This document shows, in pieces, positions 1 through 6,859 of a stretch of 9,585 bases of DNA. The DNA is taken from contig JANXNM010000603.1 in the NCBI GenBank assembly GCA_025354065.1, positions 1 to 9,585 of the forward strand, written 5' to 3'. The number at the start of each line of letters is the position of its first letter. Within the stretch, counting starts at the first letter, position 1. The notes under the pieces are model-generated. The model was not told the origin of the DNA. It saw only the letters and a program-made list of their open reading frames with translations, and searched no databases. This DNA comes from Synechococcales cyanobacterium 340R_concoct_173_sub (lineage in GTDB: Bacteria > Cyanobacteriota > Cyanobacteriia > Leptolyngbyales > Leptolyngbyaceae). A program made the position numbers and the translations under genes.

Positions 1-1421
1 CCGGTGCGCATAATGAATGCCCAATCCGACGACTGCGCCAACAACACTTCACGAGAGGCCTGATTCAGCGCTTTCCATTGCAACTCGTCTTCTGGTTCCA
101 TGCGTGATAAATCGATCATCCGCTCTGCAATTTTATGCAAATGAGGATAAACCCACGCATTCGTATCATTCAGCCAATATTCATGAAAGCCTTTGTAGCC
201 CCAGCTTGACTGTGAAGGCCGCACCACTTGTTGAGTGGGATTGCCGCGTAAATAATCAGATAGGTGAGTAACTTCGTAGTCCTGTTGGTCAAACCAAGAT
301 TTACGCAGGAAATAATCAATAAACCATGGGCCTTCATACCACCAATGGCCGAACAATTCCGCATCATAGGGCGAAACCACGATCGGCTTACGGCCCATCA
401 TGTTGCTCAGACTGCCGACTTGTTGTTTGCGGTTCTCCATGAAGTTTCCGGCATGGGACGCGGCTTTTTCCTTGGCCCAGTAAGGGTCATACAGCGCCTT
501 ATCGCTAGAGCCGACGGTCTTACCCGTAATCCGGTGATACTTGATTCCCACATTTTTGCGTTGGCCGTTGGGCATGATGTACGGCTTAATGTACTCATAC
601 TCCGCATCCCAGCCCAAATCTCGATAAAATTCACGATATTCAGATGCCCCCGGATAGCCAACTTCCGACGACCAAACCTGCTGCGATGACTCCTGATCTC
701 GGCCAAAGGCTGCTACACCAGATTCAGTAAAAATAGGGGCATAGGTGCCGAATTTTGGACGCGGACGACCGTATAAAATTCCGTGACCATCCGTCAGGAA
801 GTACCGCAGACCTGCATCGGCCACCATGCGTTCTAGCCCTTCGTAGTAGGCACATTCAGGCAGCCATATGCCCTTGGGCGATCGGCCAAAGGTGTCTTCA
901 TAATGTTCGGTCGCGACCTTGATTTGTGCCCATACCGCTTGGGGGTACATCTTCATCAACGGTAAATATCCGTGGGTTGCACCGCAGGTGATGATGTCGA
1001 GGTTGTTTGAATCTTGGTATTCTTTGAAGGCGGTGATGAGATTGCCGTCGTACTTTTCCCACATCTGTCGGACTTTTTGAAACTCTTCGGCGTAGTATTC
1101 CGCCAAATATTTCATGTGGCCATTGTTACGATGGCGATCGATTTCAAGTTCTGCGAGTTCTTCTAGGGCACCGAGATGTTCGTTGTAGCGCTCTTGAAGT
1201 AGAGGATCCGCCAGCATCGAAACCAAGGGCGGGGTCATGCTCATGGTGAGCTTAAAGTCAACGCCGTCGCGCTTTAAGCCTTCAAAAACTTGAAGAAGGG
1301 GAATATAGGTCTCTGTAATTGCCTCATAAAGCCATTCTTCTTCGAGAACAAAGTCGCTCTCGGGGTGACGCACAAATGGTAAGTGAGCGTGGAGAACCAG
1401 TGCAACGTATCCATTGCTCAT
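1..1421 (-). CDS. GH57 family 1,4-alpha-glucan branching enzyme (partial, C-terminus beyond window)
   Basis: Reading the minus strand from the ATG at 1421-1419 gives an uninterrupted frame of about 473 codons to the window edge. I see the GH57 opening block with HAHLPFVRHPE (H11 and H13), WLPECAYYEGL with the predicted nucleophile Glu189, and SPYDAELFGHWWYEG with the predicted acid/base Asp353. These residue numbers match those I recall for characterised GH57 branching enzymes. The enzyme forms alpha-1,6 branches in glycogen in the cytoplasm. Cyanobacterial members are about 530 residues, so roughly the last 55 are missing, and the final visible block (SSDWAFIMRT) is a conserved late motif. 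The start fits the family's usual N-terminus, and AAGAGAG lies about 7 bases upstream. It is divergent from prfC. A related amylolytic GH57 activity is possible, but the cyanobacterial block pattern favours branching enzyme. Confidence 0.93.
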   Translation of the reverse strand, partial: MSNGYVALVLHAHLPFVRHPESDFVLEEEWLYEAITETYIPLLQVFEGLKRDGVDFKLTMSMTPPLVSMLADPLLQERYNEHLGALEELAELEIDRHRNNGHMKYLAEYYAEEFQKVRQMWEKYDGNLITAFKEYQDSNNLDIITCGATHGYLPLMKMYPQAVWAQIKVATEHYEDTFGRSPKGIWLPECAYYEGLERMVADAGLRYFLTDGHGILYGRPRPKFGTYAPIFTESGVAAFGRDQESSQQVWSSEVGYPGASEYREFYRDLGWDAEYEYIKPYIMPNGQRKNVGIKYHRITGKTVGSSDKALYDPYWAKEKAASHAGNFMENRKQQVGSLSNMMGRKPIVVSPYDAELFGHWWYEGPWFIDYFLRKSWFDQQDYEVTHLSDYLRGNPTQQVVRPSQSSWGYKGFHEYWLNDTNAWVYPHLHKIAERMIDLSRMEPEDELQWKALNQASREVLLAQSSDWAFIMRT

Positions 1422-1446
1422 AAAAACTCTCTTGGAAAGCCAAGAC

Positions 1447-1470
1447 CTAGTACGCGATCTAGTAACGCAT
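1447..1470. repeat. Imperfect tandem 12-mer in divergent promoter region
   Basis: CTAGTACGCGAT is followed immediately by CTAGTAACGCAT. The first six bases are identical, and the rest aligns with a one-base shift. It lies about 26-49 bases upstream of the GH57 start, next to the TACAAT on the minus strand, where an operator could sit. Two imperfect copies are weak evidence of function. Confidence 0.3.
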
Positions 1471-1581
1471 TGTAGGCCATAACGCTTCAGCTCGAAGGTT
1501 TATCCGGGACAGTTTTTAGGCAGAGGGAATAGGCCTGAAGGGGGATGAAGTTAACCGATCGAATCTCCATGGATTCCCCTT

Positions 1582-1585
1582 GAGG
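1582..1585 (+). promoter_or_regulatory. Ribosome binding site that fixes the prfC GTG start
   Basis: GAGG lies 9 bases before the GTG at 1595, a good spacing. The in-frame ATG at 1619 has no Shine-Dalgarno-like sequence in front of it, so the GTG start is preferred. Confidence 0.55.
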
Positions 1586-1594
1586 TAGAATGAA

Positions 1595-3250
1595 GTGCCT
1601 TACGCGCCCAAACGCACTATGTCTACTGAATTGCTAGCTGAACTTAAGATTGCGGTCGATCGTCGCCGAAATTTTGCCATCATCTCTCACCCGGATGCGG
1701 GAAAAACAACGCTGACGGAGAAATTGCTGCTGTACGGAGGCGCGATTCATGAAGCGGGTGCCGTGAAAGCGCGTAAAGAACAGCGTCATGCAACTTCTGA
1801 CTGGATGGAAATGGAAAAGCAGCGGGGAATTTCCATTACTTCAACGGTATTGCAGTTCGACTATCGTAACTGCTCAATTAATCTTTTGGATACGCCGGGA
1901 CACCAAGATTTTAGTGAAGATACGTATCGGACGTTGGCGGCGGCAGACAATGCGGTGATGTTGATTGATGCAGCAAAGGGGTTGGAGCCTCAGACTCGTA
2001 AGCTTTTTGAAGTGTGTCGGATGCGGGAACTTCCGATTTTTACCTTCATCAACAAAATGGATCGTCCCGGTCGTGCCCCCTTAGATTTACTTGATGAAAT
2101 TGAAAAAGAATTTCAGATGATGACCTATCCGGTCAATTGGCCCATTGGCAGCGGCGATCGGTTCCGAGGCGTGTTCGATCGGCAGAAGCGACAAATCCAT
2201 TTATTTGAACGATCGATCGGTGGGAGAAAAGTTGCAAAAGATACGATTGTGGAGCTAGATGATCCGAATCTAGAGTCGATGTTTGAACCGGATTTGTATG
2301 CACAGTTCCAAGAAGAACTAGAGCTACTGGATCAGTTGGGTTGCGAGTTGGATTTGGAAGCCATTCATGAAGGATTAATGACTCCTGTGTTTTTTGGCAG
2401 TGCCATGACCAATTTTGGGGTGGAATTATTTTTGGACTCTTTCTTGAATTACGCGCTGAAGCCCGGTTCCCACGAAAGCACCGAAGGCATTATTGAGCCA
2501 ACTTATCCTGAATTCTCGGGCTTCGTGTTTAAGCTTCAAGCCAACATGGATCCTCGTCACCGCGATCGGATTGCTTTTGTGCGGGTTTGCTCCGGCAAGT
2601 TTGAAAAAGATATGTCTGTGACCCATGCGCGATCAGGGAAAGTTGTACGTCTATCTCGCCCGCAGAAGCTGTTTGCTCAAGATCGTGAAGTGATTGAAGA
2701 AGCCTATCCCGGCGATATTATCGGGCTAAATAATCCTGGAGTTTTTGCGATCGGTGACACCATTTATATGGGTAAAAAGCTGGAGTATGAAGGAATTCCA
2801 TGTTTTTCGCCCGAACTCTTTGCCTATCTTCGTAACCCTAACCCCTCGAAATTTAAGCAATTCCGTAAAGCCGTTTCCGAACTGCGCGAAGAAGGAGCCG
2901 TACAGATTATGTATTCCAGCGACGAATCTAAACGCGACCCAATCTTGGCGGCGGTGGGGCAATTGCAAATGGAAGTGGTGCAGTTCAGGTTGCAGAGTGA
3001 ATATGGAGTCGAGACTCAGCTTGATTGGCTGCCCTATTCTGTAGCGCGCTGGGTCGAGGGCGGCTGGGCTGCGGTTGAGGCGGTGGGGCGGATGTTCAAT
3101 ACGTTGGTGGTGAAAGATAGCTGGGAACGGCCCGTGTTGCTGTTTAAAAACGAGTGGAACTGTCAACAGCTTATGGGCGATCATCCCGATCTGGTCCTGA
3201 ATGCGATCGCCCCAGTCGTTGCGGGTAAAGAACCGATCGCCATTACCTAA
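1595..3250 (+). CDS. prfC: Peptide chain release factor 3 (RF3), GTPase
   Basis: The 551-residue product is a translational GTPase that removes RF1/RF2 from the ribosome after peptide release. The G motifs are in order: P-loop SHPDAGKTT from about residue 31, switch [21 protein letters not shown] at 99-106 with the GTPase His103, NKMD at 153-156, and a G5-like GSAMTNFG at 268-275. The extension [18 protein letters not shown] and the C-terminal block [17 protein letters not shown] separate RF3 from EF-G. The E. coli protein is 529 residues, so this one is complete with a short N-terminal extension. If the ATG at 1619 were used, 543 residues would remain. No frameshift is seen. gshB begins 48-60 bases downstream on the same strand, so cotranscription is possible. 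Confidence 0.96.
   Translation: MPYAPKRTMSTELLAELKIAVDRRRNFAIISHPDAGKTTLTEKLLLYGGAIHEAGAVKARKEQRHATSDWMEMEKQRGISITSTVLQFDYRNCSINLLDTPGHQDFSEDTYRTLAAADNAVMLIDAAKGLEPQTRKLFEVCRMRELPIFTFINKMDRPGRAPLDLLDEIEKEFQMMTYPVNWPIGSGDRFRGVFDRQKRQIHLFERSIGGRKVAKDTIVELDDPNLESMFEPDLYAQFQEELELLDQLGCELDLEAIHEGLMTPVFFGSAMTNFGVELFLDSFLNYALKPGSHESTEGIIEPTYPEFSGFVFKLQANMDPRHRDRIAFVRVCSGKFEKDMSVTHARSGKVVRLSRPQKLFAQDREVIEEAYPGDIIGLNNPGVFAIGDTIYMGKKLEYEGIPCFSPELFAYLRNPNPSKFKQFRKAVSELREEGAVQIMYSSDESKRDPILAAVGQLQMEVVQFRLQSEYGVETQLDWLPYSVARWVEGGWAAVEAVGRMFNTLVVKDSWERPVLLFKNEWNCQQLMGDHPDLVLNAIAPVVAGKEPIAIT
3203..3210. repeat. HIP1 octamer
   Basis: An exact GCGATCGC lies inside the 3' end of prfC. This palindrome is highly over-represented in many cyanobacterial genomes and is one reason for the taxonomic call. 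Confidence 0.85.
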
Positions 3251-3276
3251 GCGTGTTTGATTGCTGCGTTTCGCGA

Positions 3277-3282
3277 TAAAAT
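3277..3282 (+). promoter_or_regulatory. Possible -10 element for gshB
   Basis: TAAAAT lies 28 bases before the GTG at 3311, in the short prfC-gshB gap. The nearest -35-like sequence, TTGATT at 3258, is too close for a standard spacer, so only the -10 is supported. Readthrough from prfC is equally plausible. Confidence 0.2.
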
Positions 3283-3310
3283 GGGATAGTTATTCTGCTT
3301 GGCAACTGCT

Positions 3311-4282
3311 GTGAAACTGGCCTTTATCATTGACCCGATCGATCGGCTTGACCCCACCCATGACAGCAGTGTGGCCTTGATGGAAGCCGCGCAAGAAATG
3401 GGCCACGAAGTCTGGATGTTGCTGGCCAATTCATTGACAGTGATGGCAAGTAAAACCTGGGCCACCGTTACGCCTGTGAAACTCGTCCCCGTGACGTTGG
3501 GCAAAAATCGTTGGGTGGCGATCGAATCTTGGTTTGAACTCAGTACGTCTCAGTTTTTGCCGCTGGAAACCTTTGATGTTGTGTGGATGCGAATTGATCC
3601 GCCTGTCAACACCGCCTACCTATATGCGACTTATTTATTGGATTATGTGGATCCCACAAAAACCCGTGTGGTGAATGCGCCCAGTGGTATTCGGGCGGCC
3701 AATGAAAAAATGTACGCCCTGCAATTTTTGAACTCGATTCCCACCACGATCGTTACCCAAAATAAACAGGTGATTCGTGACTTTTTAGCCCAGGAAGGTC
3801 GAGTTGTGATGAAACCCTTGGGCGGGAAGGCCGGGGAAGGCATTTTGTTTTTGGAAGAGGGCGATCGAAACTTTAATTCCCACGTCGAAATAAGCACCGT
3901 ACAAGGCTCGATCCCAGTCATGGTTCAGACTTATTTGCCGGATGCAAAATTGGGTGACAAACGAGTTATTTTGTTGAATGGGGAGCCGATCGGGGCCGTG
4001 AACCGAGTACCAACAGGCGATGACTTTCGGGGAAATATGGCGGTCGGTGGACGAGCGGACCAAGTAGATGTAACGCCTCGCGATCGGGAAATTGCGGCAG
4101 AATTGGCTCCGGCTTTACGGCGCGACGGCTTGATTTTTGTGGGGATAGACATTATTGGCGGCAATCTCACAGAGGTCAATGTCACCAGTCCGACGGGCAT
4201 TCGGGAAGTCGATCGGTTAAGCGACTTGACCCTGGGAATTCAAGTGATGAAATGGCTTGAAAAGGGAATTTCTCCGCATTAA
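3311..4282 (+). CDS. gshB: Glutathione synthetase (ATP-grasp)
   Basis: This 323-residue cytoplasmic enzyme joins gamma-glutamylcysteine and glycine using ATP, the second step of glutathione synthesis. An N-terminal GSH-synthetase domain starts MKLAFIIDPIDRLDP and includes MRIDPPVNTAYLYATYLLD. An ATP-grasp domain follows, with RAANEKMYAL, MKPLGGKAGEGILFLE, QTYLPDAKLGDKRVI, GNMAVGGRAD and FVGIDIIGGNLTEVNVTSP, close to E. coli GshB (315 residues). The frame also allows a TTG start at 3299, adding four residues. I chose GTG 3311 because it gives the family's usual N-terminus. Neither start has a clear Shine-Dalgarno sequence. The key ATP-grasp residues look intact. Confidence 0.96.
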   Translation: MKLAFIIDPIDRLDPTHDSSVALMEAAQEMGHEVWMLLANSLTVMASKTWATVTPVKLVPVTLGKNRWVAIESWFELSTSQFLPLETFDVVWMRIDPPVNTAYLYATYLLDYVDPTKTRVVNAPSGIRAANEKMYALQFLNSIPTTIVTQNKQVIRDFLAQEGRVVMKPLGGKAGEGILFLEEGDRNFNSHVEISTVQGSIPVMVQTYLPDAKLGDKRVILLNGEPIGAVNRVPTGDDFRGNMAVGGRADQVDVTPRDREIAAELAPALRRDGLIFVGIDIIGGNLTEVNVTSPTGIREVDRLSDLTLGIQVMKWLEKGISPH

Positions 4283-4471
4283 AAAAATACTCTTAAAATA
4301 AGATCCGGATTGCCCTCGCCCTAGGGAGAATATTTGGAAATGAAGGCAATCTGAGTTTATTGAATTAGCGATCGTATGAAATTCTCATTCCTAAGACTCC
4401 TAGACTATCCAAAGCGACGATTTAAAAATGATACAAAAAGCGTATTAAATAATATCCCTTGATTCGTCAGT

Positions 4472-4489
4472 TTCCTTCTTTTGAAGGAG
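4472..4489 (+). promoter_or_regulatory. Small hairpin enclosing a Shine-Dalgarno-like GAAGGAG
   Basis: TTCCTTC (4472-4478) pairs with GAAGGAG (4483-4489) across a TTTT loop, giving seven pairs including one G-T wobble. The 3' arm resembles an anti-16S sequence, but no start codon follows at a usable distance, and the next gene begins 71 bases on. No T-run follows, so it is not a standard terminator. It could be leader structure or chance. Confidence 0.3.
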
Positions 4490-4552
4490 TAGCTGCGGTC
4501 CATCTCGTCGTAAATTGAGGCCAGTATGATAGAGGGTATCAATCTGCCATCC

Positions 4553-4557
4553 AGGAG
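4553..4557 (+). promoter_or_regulatory. Ribosome binding site for the diguanylate cyclase
   Basis: AGGAG lies only three bases before the GTG at 4561, a tight spacing. The frame closes upstream at the TGA at 4516-4518 with no ATG, GTG or TTG between, so 4561 is the earliest possible usual start. The next in-frame GTG (4621) has no comparable site. Confidence 0.5.
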
Positions 4558-4560
4558 TTT

Positions 4561-6810
4561 GTGCTGAATTCAATTTGCCTAGCGTTAAAGGCTTCTAAAC
4601 TTGCAGGTTTTTTAAAAATCGTGATTCCTAGAATTCGTCAATGGGTTGTGGTTAAGAATGGGCGTTTAAGAAATGGACTCGGTAGCGCCCTTTTAGTGAC
4701 CTTGGTAGTATTAGTAATTCGATCGCTGTCGATGTTGGAAGGGTCAGAGTTCAGCGTGTTGGATCAGTTCTTTCGGATGCGTGGTGAAGAACCATTGGAT
4801 TCGCGGATTGTGATTGTTGGTATTGATGAAAATGACATTACTCAAGGCTATCAATGGCCTATGTCGGATCAACAATTAGTCCAGGTTTTGACGCAAATTC
4901 AGGAGCTGAACCCTAGGGCCATCGGATTGGATTTGTATCGAGATATTCCGGTACCACCGGGGACATTACGACTAGAGAAATTTCTAGAAACCAACTCAAA
5001 TATTATTGGTATTGAGCAGCTAGCGGATCGAAGTGGTGGCCTAGTTGGACCTCCGCCTGTATTACAAAAGGCCAACCGAGTTGGGTTTAATAATATTATT
5101 TTGGACAGCGATCAACGGGTTCGTCGATCGTTTTTATATTGGAAAATCGATCGGGGTGGATTGGTTAGGGAAAGTTTTTCACTGAAGTTGGCTAAACTTT
5201 ATTTATCTAAAGAAAACATTTATGAGCAACCGTCTCCTCGACAAGTTTCAGATCTGAAATTAGGACGTGGAATTTTTCACCAGTTTCAAAGCAATGATGG
5301 CCATTATATCCATGCGGATGCGGGAGCGTATCAGGTGATGGTTAATTTTCGTGGAAAAAATATCCATTTTAAAACATTATCACTTCAAGACTTAATGTCA
5401 GGAGATGTGGCGGCGCAGATTTTGCGAGATAAAATTGTGTTAATTGGGACAACCGCTACCAGTCTGAAGGATTTTGCTGCAACGCCCTATACCCATCAGC
5501 TTAGCGGCGCAACCTCGTTAATGAGCGGCGTGGAGTTGCAGGCGCAGTTCACAAGTCAGATTTTAGGAGCCGCTCTTGATGATCGATTATTACTGCAAGT
5601 TTGGTCGGAGCCACTGGAAATCGCTTGGATTGCCTTGTGGGGGACGATCGGAGTGTTTGCTTGTATGACATTTCGCAGTCCAAAACGATCGCTAATGCTG
5701 GTCTTGATCCTGGAGGCGATCGTTCTGGTGATTGGCTATGCGGCTTTTTTGAGGGGCTGGGTGATTCCTGTTGTGGCGGCGTTAGTAGCGTTGATTGCAG
5801 CATTTGCACTCGTGACCAGCCATGTGGCTCAATCTAAGGAAGAACTCCAGCGATCGAAAGATTTTTTACATCAAATTCTTAACACGATTCCCGATCCCGT
5901 TTTTGTCCAAGATCGGACCCATCGCTGGGTGGTATTGAACCAAGCCTATGGGCGATTTATTGGTGCAGATATAGAAGACCTAATTGGAAAAACGGTATAC
6001 GATGTTTTCCCTCAACGGGAGGCAGATGCTTTCTATCAAGCAGATGAACAGGTCTTGCAGCAACAACAGGAACAGGAATATGAAGAAACGCTGACGGATT
6101 TGTTTGGTAAGACTTACTCCATTGCCACAAAGCGATCGTTGCACCGTGATGCCGAGGGAAATGTGCTGTTGGTGGGCGTAATTCGGGACATCACTCTGCG
6201 AAAATCCCTGGAAGAAAGCCTGCGCCGCACTACTCAAGAACTGTCCCAATCCAATCAAGAACTGCGAGACTCCCAAACCCAACTGTATTACTTGGCCAAC
6301 CATGATCCATTGACGGGCCTGCCCAATCGTCAACTATTTCAAGAAAAACTCCAACAGTCAATCGAATTAGCTGCTTCCGGATCCCGAATGGTTGCGCTGT
6401 TATTTATCGATTTAGATGGGTTTAAGCAAGTGAATGACTCCCTAGGCCATGGTGTGGGCGATCAATTGTTAAAATCGGTGGCGAAGCGATTGATTGCTAG
6501 TTTACGAGCCAGTGATACGGTGGCGCGTCTTGGCGGCGATGAATTTACAGTAATTTTGACGGCGGTTCCAGGAGAGCCAGAGGTGGAGCAAGTCGCCCAA
6601 AAAATGATAGATACCATCGCGTTGCCTTACAGCTTTGATGGGCAGTTGGTTCGGGTGAGTGCTAGCCTTGGCATTGCACTGTATCCCCACCATTATGACA
6701 CTGCACAAGGGTTATTGCAGGGAGCAGATGAGGCGATGTATGAGGCAAAAGCTGCTGGAAAAAATCGTTATGCGATCGTGAATCCAACGTCAAATAGTCC
6801 AGGTTATTGA
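4561..6810 (+). CDS. Membrane diguanylate cyclase with CHASE2, PAS and GGDEF domains
   Basis: The 749-residue protein should make cyclic di-GMP from two GTP in response to an envelope signal. One membrane helix (about 38-56) leads into an extracytoplasmic CHASE2 domain (about 60-345), recognised by FFRMRGEEPLDSRIVIVGIDE and DKIVLIGTTATSLKDFAATPYT. Three helices follow at about 352-372, 378-396 and 400-422, the usual CHASE2 topology. A PAS domain (about 432-553) begins LHQILNTIPDPVFVQD. A polar helical linker leads to GGDEF, with HDPLTGLPNR from 581, metal-binding Asp617 and an intact GGDEF at 658-662. RASD at 649-652, five residues before GGDEF, matches the product-inhibition I-site. No EAL or HD-GYP domain follows, so synthesis rather than breakdown is expected. 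The ligand is unknown. The GTG start is slightly uncertain. Confidence 0.93.
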   Translation: MLNSICLALKASKLAGFLKIVIPRIRQWVVVKNGRLRNGLGSALLVTLVVLVIRSLSMLEGSEFSVLDQFFRMRGEEPLDSRIVIVGIDENDITQGYQWPMSDQQLVQVLTQIQELNPRAIGLDLYRDIPVPPGTLRLEKFLETNSNIIGIEQLADRSGGLVGPPPVLQKANRVGFNNIILDSDQRVRRSFLYWKIDRGGLVRESFSLKLAKLYLSKENIYEQPSPRQVSDLKLGRGIFHQFQSNDGHYIHADAGAYQVMVNFRGKNIHFKTLSLQDLMSGDVAAQILRDKIVLIGTTATSLKDFAATPYTHQLSGATSLMSGVELQAQFTSQILGAALDDRLLLQVWSEPLEIAWIALWGTIGVFACMTFRSPKRSLMLVLILEAIVLVIGYAAFLRGWVIPVVAALVALIAAFALVTSHVAQSKEELQRSKDFLHQILNTIPDPVFVQDRTHRWVVLNQAYGRFIGADIEDLIGKTVYDVFPQREADAFYQADEQVLQQQQEQEYEETLTDLFGKTYSIATKRSLHRDAEGNVLLVGVIRDITLRKSLEESLRRTTQELSQSNQELRDSQTQLYYLANHDPLTGLPNRQLFQEKLQQSIELAASGSRMVALLFIDLDGFKQVNDSLGHGVGDQLLKSVAKRLIASLRASDTVARLGGDEFTVILTAVPGEPEVEQVAQKMIDTIALPYSFDGQLVRVSASLGIALYPHHYDTAQGLLQGADEAMYEAKAAGKNRYAIVNPTSNSPGY

Positions 6811-6827
6811 CTTGGACTCTAATTTTT
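6796..6827 (+). terminator. Rho-independent-like terminator overlapping the cyclase stop codon
   Basis: AGTCCAGG (6796-6803) pairs with CTTGGACT (6811-6818), eight pairs with one G-T, across the seven-base loop TTATTGA. CTAATTTTTCTG follows, with five Ts at 6823-6827. The TGA stop (6808-6810) lies in the loop. The stem is only moderately GC-rich, so termination may be partial. Confidence 0.5.
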
Positions 6828-6851
6828 CTGTCACAATAATAAAGGGCGGAT

Positions 6852-6856
6852 AGGAG
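6852..6856 (+). promoter_or_regulatory. Ribosome binding site for the CcdA/ferric-reductase-like gene
   Basis: AGGAG lies 3 bases before the ATG at 6860 and 6 bases before the adjacent ATG at 6863. Spacing slightly favours 6863, which would drop one Met. Confidence 0.5.
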
Positions 6857-6859
6857 TGG

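Larger units (their letters stand above)
1422..1594. promoter_or_regulatory. Divergent intergenic region between GH57 enzyme and prfC
   Basis: This 173-base gap must carry promoters for both outward genes. On the minus strand a -10-like TACAAT lies at 1474-1469, about 48 bases before the GH57 start, but no convincing -35 stands upstream of it. I found no clear promoter for prfC on the plus strand. A 5-bp inverted repeat (GAATC 1561-1565, GATTC 1572-1576) around CCATGG lies just before the prfC ribosome binding site. No RNA gene or small ORF is convincing here. Confidence 0.3.
4283..4560. other. AT-rich intergenic region between gshB and the diguanylate cyclase
   Basis: The 278 bases contain no supported gene. 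A 7-bp inverted repeat (GATTGCC 4308-4314, GGCAATC 4345-4351) with a 30-base loop lies soon after gshB. It encloses the palindrome CCCTAGGG (4319-4326), but no strong T-run follows, so I do not call a terminator. A short near-repeat, CCTAAGACT then CCTAGACT, lies at 4390-4406. A very AT-rich patch at about 4420-4455 could hold a promoter, but no -35/-10 pair stands out. Confidence 0.4.

Noticed and set aside
17..689. Two overlapping plus-strand open frames (84 and 141 codons) and a minus-strand frame at 407-706
   Set aside because: They lie over the GH57 enzyme, whose minus-strand frame is continuous and carries all family motifs. Their products have no recognisable motif or good start context.
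2726..3184. A 152-codon minus-strand open frame within prfC
   Set aside because: It is antisense to a well-conserved part of RF3 and shows no domain or start signal of its own.
4308..4351. Inverted repeat after gshB as a transcription terminator
   Set aside because: The loop is about 30 bases, the stem only seven, and no T-run follows directly. Noted only within the intergenic entry.
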